A stretch of 21,363 nt of DNA from CAIUSP01 sp040375675 (lineage in GTDB: Bacteria; Actinomycetota; Thermoleophilia; Solirubrobacterales; 70-9). The translations under genes were made by a program, and so were the position numbers. The stretch is from contig JBEIRY010000025.1 in assembly GCA_040375675.1 (NCBI GenBank), forward strand, positions 1 through 21,363, written 5' to 3'. The notes beneath the pieces were generated by a model. The model searched no databases and was not told the DNA's origin. It worked only from the letters and a program-made list of their open reading frames with translations. Below are positions 14,398 to 20,985 of this stretch, in pieces. Position 1 is the first letter of the stretch. Every line of letters begins with the position of its first letter.

Positions 14398-14764
14398 CCT
14401 CACCCTCCCGCTCTCCACCGTCGTCATCCCAGCCTTCCTCGTCAGAACCCTCAGAGGGCTCGACAGCCGACGGACGCTGAGAGGGAGATTCGACCCTCGG
14501 AGCCGAGGCGGTAGAGCTTCCACTGGAGCCGGTCGAGACGTAAGAGGAGGTTGCGTAGCCGGTCGAGGCAGCTTGAGCAGCCTTGGCCTGCACGATCTTC
14601 ACCTTCTTGCGTCGAATTACCTTCGCCTTGGCACTGTCGCCCGAGAGACTCGAGGCAGAGGTACCAAGACCGGTCTGCGATACGCCCATCGCGAAGGCGG
14701 TGAGGCCTCCGAGACTGAGTACCGTGACCAGCGTTGCGATTGTGAGTTTTGTCTTTCGTGCCAT
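14390..14764 (-). CDS. small exported or membrane protein with Ser/Gly and acidic tail
   Basis: This is a 124-residue protein of no recognised family. The ATG at 14764 is chosen because AAGGAG lies 7 nt upstream; an earlier in-frame ATG at 14833 lacks this. Residues 1-25 look like a signal peptide or anchor: MARKTK, a hydrophobic stretch, and TAFA as a possible cleavage site. Then come a Ser/Gly segment, the basic block KAKVIRRKKVKIVQA (46-60), a Ser/Thr/Gly/Tyr stretch (67-87), and a strongly acidic C-terminus (104-124) with repeated Glu and Asp. The basic block and Ser/Gly/Tyr region resemble those of the following gene. It is probably co-transcribed with apbE and the haem protein; a structural, electron-carrier or flavinylation-target role is speculation. 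Confidence 0.7.
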   Translation of the reverse strand: MARKTKLTIATLVTVLSLGGLTAFAMGVSQTGLGTSASSLSGDSAKAKVIRRKKVKIVQAKAAQAASTGYATSSYVSTGSSGSSTASAPRVESPSQRPSAVEPSEGSDEEGWDDDGGEREGEDD

Positions 14765-14771
14765 TTCGTAT

Positions 14772-14777
14772 CTCCTT
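14772..14777 (-). promoter_or_regulatory. Shine-Dalgarno deciding the 14764 start
   Basis: AAGGAG on the minus strand, 7 nt before the ATG at 14764. It supports this start over the ATG 69 nt further upstream. Confidence 0.7.
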
Positions 14778-14856
14778 GCTTTTTCGTGGACTCGGCGGGG
14801 GTTGGTCCGCTTTATTTCGGCCTGGTCTGCCAAGCCGTCAAAGTTCTCTGTTGCTC

Positions 14857-14994
14857 CTAGCGGCTGATCGCGCTGACCACCGGCGGTGTGTGCTGTACGG
14901 GGTGATAGATGAATGAGTATCCGACAGCGACAAACCCGGCGACGGCCATCAACGAGGCCAGACCGGCTATGAGCATTCGTACGGGCTTCTTCAT
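14857..14994 (-). CDS. 45-aa single-pass membrane peptide
   Basis: A short frame begins at the ATG complementary to 14992-14994 and ends at TAG (14857-14859). It encodes 45 residues: a basic start MKKPVR, one hydrophobic helix from about residue 7 to 30 (MLIAGLASLMAVAGFVAVGY and on), then a short tail HPVQHTPPVVSAISR with two histidines and prolines. The charge and hydrophobic layout is that of a real single-pass peptide with the tail outside. It lies 92 nt upstream of the small-protein/apbE genes on the same strand and diverges from the two-component genes. No strong Shine-Dalgarno is visible, which lowers confidence. No family is recognised. It could be a subunit or regulator of the flavin/haem module. 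Confidence 0.5.
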   Translation of the reverse strand: MKKPVRMLIAGLASLMAVAGFVAVGYSFIYHPVQHTPPVVSAISR

Positions 14995-15028
14995 GGACGG
15001 GATACTCACAGCCCCGCCTCAGAGCAGC

Positions 15029-15044
15029 CTAATAACCGGATTAG
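15029..15044. promoter_or_regulatory. inverted repeat in the divergent promoter region
   Basis: CTAAT (15029-15033) and ATTAG (15040-15044) are perfect 5-bp arms 6 bp apart, in the 99-bp gap between the membrane peptide and the OmpR-type regulator. It could be a regulator site for either direction; chance is not excluded. Confidence 0.3.
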
Positions 15045-15081
15045 AAGACTCTTATCTGGCAAATGCAGGGATTTTTCGCCT

Positions 15082-15087
15082 TAGGAT
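15082..15087 (+). promoter_or_regulatory. candidate leaderless -10 box of the OmpR-type regulator
   Basis: TAGGAT ends 6 nt before the ATG at 15094, the same spacing as at lacI and the NarL-type gene. AGGA inside it might alternatively act as a weak Shine-Dalgarno. Confidence 0.35.
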
Positions 15088-15093
15088 CAGTCA

Positions 15094-15771
15094 ATGCGAA
15101 TTCTCCTGATCGAAGACGAGGCCAAGATCGCTGATTTCGTCGAGCGAGGCTTGAGCGCCGAGGGCTATACGGTCACGGTCGCCGACGATGGCCTGAAGGG
15201 AGAGGCGGAGGCCCTCTCGGGCGAATACGACCTGATCTTGCTGGATGTCCTCCTGCCTGGCAGAAATGGCTTCGAGGTGCTCGAGACGATCAGGCAGCGG
15301 AAGGTAACCACGCCGGTGATCATGTTGACCGCGCTCGGCGAGACCGAGGACAAGGTCCGCGGTCTCGAGGGCGGCGCAATCGACTACGTGGCCAAGCCGT
15401 TCAGCTTCGAGGAACTGTTGGCCCGCATCCGTGCACAACTGCGCCGGCCCGACGCGACCTCGGCAGACCGAATTGAGGTCGGAGACCTCGTGCTCGATCT
15501 GAAAACCAGACGGGTGACCAAGGGCGAGCAGGAGGTCGAGTTGACATCACGGGAGTTCGAACTCCTGGCCTACCTGATGCGGCACCCCGATCAGGTCCTT
15601 TCGCGTACTCAACTGCTCAACGGAGTCTGGGGCTACGACTACGACCCCGGCACCAATGTGCTCGAGGTATATGTGGGCTACCTCCGCAAGAAACTCGGTG
15701 ACGAAGATGAAGAGGGGCCGATAGACACCGTACGCGGCGCCGGCTACAGATTGCGGGCAAGAGATGCGTAA
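15094..15771 (+). CDS. OmpR/PhoB-type response regulator
   Basis: This 225-residue regulator has a complete receiver domain: acidic pair E7/D8 in LLIEDEAKI, phospho-acceptor D51 in DLILLDVLLPGR, T in MLTALGE and the lysine in YVAKPFSFEELLARI. The C-terminal winged helix (about 127-222) shows the LTSREFELLAYLMRHPDQVL recognition region, the WGYDYDPGTNVLEVYVGYLR segment and the closing VRGAGYRLR. It overlaps the sensor kinase gene by 8 nt, so the pair is coupled. It diverges from the small-protein/apbE/haem operon, making that operon a plausible target; this is inferred from layout only. Confidence 0.96.
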   Translation: MRILLIEDEAKIADFVERGLSAEGYTVTVADDGLKGEAEALSGEYDLILLDVLLPGRNGFEVLETIRQRKVTTPVIMLTALGETEDKVRGLEGGAIDYVAKPFSFEELLARIRAQLRRPDATSADRIEVGDLVLDLKTRRVTKGEQEVELTSREFELLAYLMRHPDQVLSRTQLLNGVWGYDYDPGTNVLEVYVGYLRKKLGDEDEEGPIDTVRGAGYRLRARDA

Positions 15772-17200
15772 GCGGTTCCCCGGCGGCATCCAGGCGCGAC
15801 TTGCGATCGCGATGCCGGCACTCACCCTCTTGATCCTCGGCATCAGCTTCTACGCGATCTACCAGGGAACGACGGCCGATCTCGAATCGGGCATAGAGCA
15901 GTCGCTGATTCGCGAATCGGAGCAGTTCAAAAACCGTGCCCTGAACCGCGTCGTGACCGAACGACAGTTGGAGCCTGAGTCACGGAAATTCGTTGCGCAA
16001 CACGGATTCGATCCCAACTCGCCGATACTCGCCATCGAACTGCGCGACGGAACCCAGATCACCAACCAGGAGCGGATCCTGCGCCAAGAACTCAGCGAGG
16101 AACAGTCCGAAGGCGACGGTAACTCGAGGCGGGAGATCAAGGCCAGTCCCCTCTTGAACGCGCCTCCCGGGTTCGCCACGGTGGAGATCCACGATGTAGG
16201 AAAGCTTCGAGTGATCACCAACCCCCTACTACTGGACGGCGGAAGGATCGGGACATTTCGCGCCGCGATTTCGCTGGACCCTGTAACCGAGGCCCAGGGT
16301 GGCCTGAGAAAGACCTTCCTGATCGTCGGATTGCTGGCAATTGCCGCCTCGATCGCGCTTGCCATCTGGATCGCGAGCTTCCTCACCCGCCCGCTCCGCG
16401 AAATGGCCGAGACAGCGGCACAGATCGACGGCGGCGATCTGACAGGACGCGTAGAGGTTGCCGAGGCAGGCGAGGTAGGGATGCTCGCCGAGTCCTTCAA
16501 TCACATGCTCGATCGGCTGCAGGTCGCCTTCGATCGCGAGCGTGATTTCGTCTCCGACGCGTCGCACGAACTCCGAACCCCGTTGACGGTACTTCGCGGC
16601 CAGATCGAACTCCTCGAGCGTGAGGGCGCTGGTGGTGAACAACTGGCCGAGCGCTCGGATGTGCTGCTCGGCGAGATCAACCGGATGAACTCGCTGGTCG
16701 ACGACATGCTGCTCTTGGCACGCGCCGAGTCGGGCAGCCTGCTGCAAAAGCGCGAGATAGCGGTAAACCCTTTCCTGGAAGACCTCGAGCGCGACCTTCC
16801 CCTGCTCGGACCCAACACGATCGAGTTGATCGGGCGACCCGGCGGCGAGGTCGAGGCCGATCCCGACCGGCTCGAGCAGGTGTTGAGAAACCTCGTGCGC
16901 AACGCGATCAAGTACGGGCGGGACCCGATACGGGTCACGATCGAAGGTACGGGTGACAGACTGCGATTCTCAATCAGCGACTCAGGGGATGGAGCCAGCG
17001 CGGAGCAGCTGCCCTACCTGTTCGACCGCTTCTATCGGGCAGACGCAAGCCGGAGCCGCCAAGCAGGCGGAAGCGGCCTGGGACTTGCAATCACCAAAGC
17101 GCTGGTAGAGGCCCACGATGGAAACGTCACGGCAAGCTCTCCCGCTGGAGAGGGGCTGACCGTCAGCTTCGAGATTCCCGGCTGGACCGCACCCGCCTAG
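15764..17200 (+). CDS. sensor histidine kinase (HAMP-HisKA-HATPase)
   Basis: This 478-residue membrane kinase has TM1 at about 12-34, an extracytoplasmic sensor region of about 150 residues (35-182) without a recognised ligand motif, and TM2 at about 184-207. A HAMP domain follows (208-258, with TRPLREMAETAAQIDGGDLT). The dimerisation helix carries the phospho-accepting H268 in DASHELRTPLT. The ATPase domain shows the N box LRNLVRNAIKYG, the G1 box DSGDGA and the G2 box GGSGLGLAI. It autophosphorylates in response to an envelope signal and passes phosphate to the overlapping OmpR-type regulator. The signal is unknown. It converges on the ETF-quinone oxidoreductase gene with a 27-nt gap. Confidence 0.95.
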   Translation: MRKRFPGGIQARLAIAMPALTLLILGISFYAIYQGTTADLESGIEQSLIRESEQFKNRALNRVVTERQLEPESRKFVAQHGFDPNSPILAIELRDGTQITNQERILRQELSEEQSEGDGNSRREIKASPLLNAPPGFATVEIHDVGKLRVITNPLLLDGGRIGTFRAAISLDPVTEAQGGLRKTFLIVGLLAIAASIALAIWIASFLTRPLREMAETAAQIDGGDLTGRVEVAEAGEVGMLAESFNHMLDRLQVAFDRERDFVSDASHELRTPLTVLRGQIELLEREGAGGEQLAERSDVLLGEINRMNSLVDDMLLLARAESGSLLQKREIAVNPFLEDLERDLPLLGPNTIELIGRPGGEVEADPDRLEQVLRNLVRNAIKYGRDPIRVTIEGTGDRLRFSISDSGDGASAEQLPYLFDRFYRADASRSRQAGGSGLGLAITKALVEAHDGNVTASSPAGEGLTVSFEIPGWTAPA

Positions 17201-17227
17201 GGAGCGCTCCAGGCAAGAGAAGTTCTC

Positions 17228-19006
17228 TCAGGTCTCCTGGTAGAGCGGACCGTCCCCGCCCTCAGGGATGGTCAAACGCCCACCCTTGGCGGTGATCGCT
17301 CCACACTGGACGCAGTTCGATGCAGTCACGTGCACATCGACCTCGTCTGAGCCGTTGTTCAGTTGGTCATCAGGAATCTCATAAACCTGAGCCGGGCACA
17401 TCGAGACCCAAGTCTGAGCAACCTCGCGCGGGACCCGGTTGCGGATGCGGATGTGGTTAGGGGCATCGTCGCGGGTCGAGTTGCCCGAGAGATAGACAGA
17501 GTTGAGCTTGTCGAAGGTGATCTCACCGTCGGGCTGCTTGTACATATCTCCCGCCTTGCCCATGATCATCTTCTCTTCGGCATCCGGGGCGTTCTTCCAG
17601 TGACCTCCGGGCAGGGCTCCCTGGGTGATGGTCATCGCGCTTGCGATCGCACCGCCGAGGAAGAAACCCTTCGAGAAGGGCTGGCGCATGTTGCGGGAGC
17701 GATACATGTCCTTCTCGATCATCGAGTTTTTGACCTTGTGCTCATAGCCCTCGAAATTGACCGAGTCCTGCTTCAACGCATCGACGATTGCCTCGGCCGC
17801 GTACATACCGGAGTGCATCGCGTAGTGGATCCCCTTCAGCTCGGGCACATTCACCATCCCTGCGGAATCGCCGCAGATCACCATGCCCGGCACCGAGAGG
17901 CGCTTGGGCATAGACCAGTAGCCACCCGACGGGATCGTCTTGGCGCCCCAAGCGACACGCTTGCCGCCCTCGAGGATCTTGCGCACGAACGGGTGGGTCT
18001 TCAGCAGCTGCAGGGCGTCGTGGCAGGAGAAGGTGGCGTCGGTGTAGTCGAGACCGATGACCAAGCCGAGGGAGATCTTGTCTTCGCCCATCGGATAGAT
18101 CCAGCTTCCGCCGAACTCGTTCCACTTGGCGCCCTTGCGCAGCGGCCAGCCCATCGTGTGGATCACCTTGTCGAGCGGCTCTTTGACCTCCCAGACCTCT
18201 TTCACGCCCAACTCCCAACGCGGTGCATCAGACGGCCGGATGTCGAAGTAGTCCATCGCTGCACCTGTGAGGTGGCTGACGGTTCCCTCGGCCAGCACGG
18301 TGGCCTTTGCGGTTACATCGCTGCCAGGCTCGAAGTTCGAAAGCTCCTCACCCTGCTTGCCGCGACCCTTGTCGCCAGAACGCACGCCCTTGACGATCCG
18401 ATCCTCGACCAGAAGCTTGTCGGCTGAGGTCTCGCTGAGGATGTAGGCGCCCTTCTCCTCGGCTTTCTCAGCAAGGAAACGTGCGAGCTTCGAAACCGAA
18501 ACCGTATGGTTTCCGTGGTTGCGGAAGTTCGGGGGCATCGGCTTGAGCGGGATCGCCTGCTTGGGTGTGAGCAGGTAGACCGCATCCTTTTTGACCTCGC
18601 CGTAGGTCGGCCACTCGGAAGGGTCGAGATCGGGAAAGAGCTCCTGCATAGCCGAAGGACGCATGTTCGCTCCGGAGAGCTCATGCGCACCAGGGGTCTT
18701 GCCCTTTTCGATGACTGCGACCGGAACCTCGCCGAGCTTCTCAGTCAGCTCGGGCTCGTTCTCCAACAACTGTCCGAGCCTGACCGCGCACGCGAGACCG
18801 GCAGGGCCAGCCCCGACGATCGCAACACCTACGTCGATCCGCTCGTCCTCGGGATCAGTTGGGGGCCCGACGAACTCCTCGGCGGCCTGCACCGGAGGTG
18901 GAAAGTCGATTGGTGCAACACCGTGACCGTTGCGATGGCCTTTGCCGTTTGCCTCGGTCGCCGCTGGAGTCTCGGTTGCCTGTGTCGCCTCGCCGCTTTC
19001 GCTCAT
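17228..19006 (-). CDS. electron-transfer flavoprotein:quinone oxidoreductase (ETF-QO)
   Basis: This 592-residue FAD enzyme passes electrons from reduced ETF to membrane quinone (menaquinone or ubiquinone). An alanine/glutamate-rich, probably disordered extension covers about residues 1-55. The FAD dinucleotide fold begins VAIVGAGPAGLACAVRLG (about 61-78), followed by the ELSGANMRP region typical of ETF-QO. The C-terminal ferredoxin-like domain has CPAQVYE (C537) and NCVQCGAIT (C565, C568). The canonical fourth cluster cysteine, expected three residues after C568, is isoleucine, so a standard 4Cys [4Fe-4S] site is incomplete. AGGAGG lies 5 nt before the ATG. It follows etfB-etfA on the same strand, 34 nt after the etfA stop. 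The assignment is firm. Confidence 0.94.
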   Translation of the reverse strand: MSESGEATQATETPAATEANGKGHRNGHGVAPIDFPPPVQAAEEFVGPPTDPEDERIDVGVAIVGAGPAGLACAVRLGQLLENEPELTEKLGEVPVAVIEKGKTPGAHELSGANMRPSAMQELFPDLDPSEWPTYGEVKKDAVYLLTPKQAIPLKPMPPNFRNHGNHTVSVSKLARFLAEKAEEKGAYILSETSADKLLVEDRIVKGVRSGDKGRGKQGEELSNFEPGSDVTAKATVLAEGTVSHLTGAAMDYFDIRPSDAPRWELGVKEVWEVKEPLDKVIHTMGWPLRKGAKWNEFGGSWIYPMGEDKISLGLVIGLDYTDATFSCHDALQLLKTHPFVRKILEGGKRVAWGAKTIPSGGYWSMPKRLSVPGMVICGDSAGMVNVPELKGIHYAMHSGMYAAEAIVDALKQDSVNFEGYEHKVKNSMIEKDMYRSRNMRQPFSKGFFLGGAIASAMTITQGALPGGHWKNAPDAEEKMIMGKAGDMYKQPDGEITFDKLNSVYLSGNSTRDDAPNHIRIRNRVPREVAQTWVSMCPAQVYEIPDDQLNNGSDEVDVHVTASNCVQCGAITAKGGRLTIPEGGDGPLYQET

Positions 19007-19040
19007 CAGTTCCTCCTAGATCCTTGGATCAGTTGGTTGC

Positions 19041-20015
19041 TCAGGAGCCCTTCTTGGACTTGATCGCCTCAGTCAGCTTGGGGACGATCTTGTGCAGATC
19101 GCCGACCACACCGAGGTCGCAGTACTCGAAGATCGGAGCGTTCTGATCCTTGTTGATCGCAAGGATGTTCTCCGAGTTCTGCATTCCGACCTTGTGCTGG
19201 ATCGCGCCGGAGATTCCGAGCGCCAGGTAGAGGTCGGGGGCAACCGTCTTACCGGTCTGCCCGATCTGAGCCGCGTACGGATACCAACCGGCATCGACCA
19301 CGGCGCGGGTAGCCGCAACGGCTCCGCCCATGGAGTCGGCAAGGGTCTCGGCTACCGAGAAGTTCTCCTCGCTGCCGAGGCCTCGCCCGCCACCGACCAG
19401 GATCTTGGCGTCCTCGATGTTTACGTCCTCGCCTCGCTGCTCGCCGCGCTTGACCATGCGGGCCTTGGTGGACCACTCGGAGAGCTCGACATCCACGTCG
19501 ACTACTTCGGCGGTACCGCCGGACTCGTTGACATCGAACGCGTTGATCCGGCCGATGATCACACCAGGGTCACCGACATAACCGACCTCGGCGATCTGGG
19601 AGTCACCCAGAACCGGGCGGTGAGCTACGAGCTTGCCGTCCTTGGCCTCTACCGCGGTGACCTCCATGGTCACACCGGCGTTGAGGCGGGCGGTCAGGCC
19701 GGCACCGATCTCGAAGCCGAGTAGTCCGCCGCCGAACAGCGCATAGGAGTAGCCCTCATCGGCGATCACCTTTGCCATCGCGTCGACGATCGGCTGCGCG
19801 AGCCCCTCGGGAACATCCTTCGCCCGATAGACCTTGCTGGCACCGTAGGCGCCCAGGCCGGCACAGGCCTCATCGGAGATGTCGCCTACGACGATCGCGG
19901 CAGCGTCGCCGCCAACGTCGCCGGCCAGCTTTGCTGCCTCGGAGATTGCGCCGAGGGAGTTCTTGTTGAAGTTGCCCTCGTCGTCGTGCAGTGCGTAAAC
20001 CAGAATTCCACCCAT
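19041..20015 (-). CDS. etfA: electron transfer flavoprotein alpha subunit
   Basis: This 324-residue ETF alpha subunit carries the FAD-binding C-terminal domain: GGGRGLGSEENF, GAVAATRAVVDAGW, IGQTGKTVAPDLYLALGISG, then QHKVGMQNSENILAINKD and APIFEYCDLGVVGDL. With EtfB it accepts electrons from acyl-CoA and related dehydrogenases and hands them to ETF-QO encoded downstream. The N-terminal half (about 1-190) is the AMP/EtfB-like fold. The ATG directly abuts the etfB stop codon (TAG-ATG), so the subunits are translationally coupled. No Shine-Dalgarno of its own is obvious beyond AAAGGAAG before the etfB end. Confidence 0.97.
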   Translation of the reverse strand: MGGILVYALHDDEGNFNKNSLGAISEAAKLAGDVGGDAAAIVVGDISDEACAGLGAYGASKVYRAKDVPEGLAQPIVDAMAKVIADEGYSYALFGGGLLGFEIGAGLTARLNAGVTMEVTAVEAKDGKLVAHRPVLGDSQIAEVGYVGDPGVIIGRINAFDVNESGGTAEVVDVDVELSEWSTKARMVKRGEQRGEDVNIEDAKILVGGGRGLGSEENFSVAETLADSMGGAVAATRAVVDAGWYPYAAQIGQTGKTVAPDLYLALGISGAIQHKVGMQNSENILAINKDQNAPIFEYCDLGVVGDLHKIVPKLTEAIKSKKGS

Positions 20016-20804
20016 CTAGATCAACTTCCTTTCGTCGAGCCAGGCGACGATCTTCTCGACCGTCTCGTTGGTGTCCTCATCTTCGATTACCTCACCGGCC
20101 TCCTTCTGGGGAGGCTCGGCCAACGCCAGAACAGTGGTGCGCGATCCGCCCTCACCGATCCTGTCGGCTTCGATGCCGGCCTCGGCAACGGCCTTCGTTT
20201 CGAGCGGCTTCTTCTTTGCGCCCATGATCGCCTTCAGGCTGGGGTAGCGGGGCTCGTTGATCGCGTCGCCAACCGAAATCACAGCCGGCAGATCGATCTC
20301 GACCGTGTCATAGCCGTACTCGGCCTGACGCTCACAGGTCAGCTTGCCATCGGCAGCGTCCATCTTGATCACCTGAGTGAGTGACGGCATCTTGAGGTGG
20401 TCGGCCACCACTGCGCCGATCGTGTAGCACTCGCCGTCATCGGACTGCTGACCCAGCAGGACCAGATCGGGGTTCTCCGTCTCGAGGATCTTCGCCAAGG
20501 CGTAACCGGTGGCACATACGTCAGAGCCCTCGAGGGCCGCGTCGGAAAGGTGGACCGAGCGGTCAGCACCAAGTGCCACCGCCTTGTGAAGTGCGCGAAC
20601 CGCACTATCGGGGCCCATGGTCACGGCGACGATCTCCTCGACCGGAGCACCTCCCTCCTTGATCTGCATGGCCGCCTCGATGGCGTGGGTGTCGAACGGG
20701 TTGAGGTTCTTCTCGCCAGAGCGATCGAGCCTCTTGGAATCGGGGTCCATCCGCTTGGTTACAGCGGCGTCCGGGACCTCTTTGACCAGACAACAGATCT
20801 TCAC
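20016..20804 (-). CDS. etfB: electron transfer flavoprotein beta subunit
   Basis: This 262-residue ETF beta subunit contains the family signature near residue 175: VGDAINEPRYPSLKAIMGAK. Other landmarks are the NPFDTHAIEAAMQIKE region and LVLLGQQSDDGE of the AMP-binding fold. It starts at GTG (20804): AGGAGG lies 8 nt upstream, and the ATG just before it would give only two codons (ATGCCGTGA). It is the first gene of etfB-etfA-ETF-QO. A 16-bp palindrome overlapping the likely promoter suggests control by a TetR- or GntR-type repressor, as is usual for acyl-CoA oxidation genes. Confidence 0.97.
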   Translation of the reverse strand: MKICCLVKEVPDAAVTKRMDPDSKRLDRSGEKNLNPFDTHAIEAAMQIKEGGAPVEEIVAVTMGPDSAVRALHKAVALGADRSVHLSDAALEGSDVCATGYALAKILETENPDLVLLGQQSDDGECYTIGAVVADHLKMPSLTQVIKMDAADGKLTCERQAEYGYDTVEIDLPAVISVGDAINEPRYPSLKAIMGAKKKPLETKAVAEAGIEADRIGEGGSRTTVLALAEPPQKEAGEVIEDEDTNETVEKIVAWLDERKLI

Positions 20805-20812
20805 GGCATGTT

Positions 20813-20818
20813 CCTCCT
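20813..20818 (-). promoter_or_regulatory. Shine-Dalgarno of etfB, deciding the GTG start
   Basis: AGGAGG on the minus strand, 8 nt before the GTG at 20804. It also overlaps a two-codon ATG-CCG-TGA frame whose stop overlaps the GTG. Confidence 0.7.
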
Positions 20819-20887
20819 GTTGTTGTTGAAGATGAGAACTTCTTGGAGTGTGGCCGGAGCCTCGAAAACGGCACCCGACTCCGCGGA

Positions 20888-20893
20888 ATAATA
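20888..20893 (-). promoter_or_regulatory. candidate -10 box of the etf operon
   Basis: TATTAT on the minus strand lies 83 nt upstream of the etfB GTG, and the palindrome at 20907-20922 covers the -35 position. No separate -35 consensus at 17 nt is evident. Confidence 0.45.
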
Positions 20894-20906
20894 GCCGGAG
20901 AAGCGG

Positions 20907-20922
20907 TTGACTGACGAGTCAA
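20907..20922. promoter_or_regulatory. operator-like palindrome of the etf operon
   Basis: TTGACTGACGAGTCAA has perfect 6-bp arms (TTGACT/AGTCAA) around 4 bp. It lies 13 bp upstream of the candidate -10 in the 181-bp gap between the mutase subunit gene and etfB. Size and symmetry fit a TetR- or GntR-family site; the regulator gene is not in the window. Confidence 0.55.
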
Positions 20923-20947
20923 TCGGTAGCCAATTCAGGCACGGAGA

Positions 20948-20966
20948 CAGGCACGAACCCTGCCTG
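20948..20966 (-). terminator. hairpin after the mutase subunit gene
   Basis: CAGGCA (20948-20953), 7-nt loop, TGCCTG (20961-20966), about 19 nt after the minus-strand stop. A second pairing uses TTCAGGCA (20934-20941) with TGCCTGAA (20961-20968). A direct repeat AGGCACG makes the two pairings exclusive. There is no T-run, so terminator function is uncertain. Confidence 0.35.
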
Positions 20967-20985
20967 AAGACAAAACCCCTGCTAA

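Noticed and set aside
14909..15109. Plus-strand frame of 66 codons in the divergent promoter region
   Set aside because: It covers the regulator promoter and runs into the OmpR-type gene out of frame. The opposite strand codes for a more convincing membrane peptide.
17201..17228. Palindromes GGAGCGCTCC and AGAGAAGTTCTCT between convergent genes
   Set aside because: They have no loop or T-run as a terminator needs, and short palindromes of this kind are expected by chance.
17363..18427. Plus-strand open frame of 354 codons
   Set aside because: It is antisense to the ETF-quinone oxidoreductase gene and has no family signature.
20805..20812. ATGCCGTGA two-codon frame before etfB as a regulatory minimal ORF
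   Set aside because: It is most simply a chance ATG in the spacer between AGGAGG and the GTG start; nothing else supports a regulatory role.
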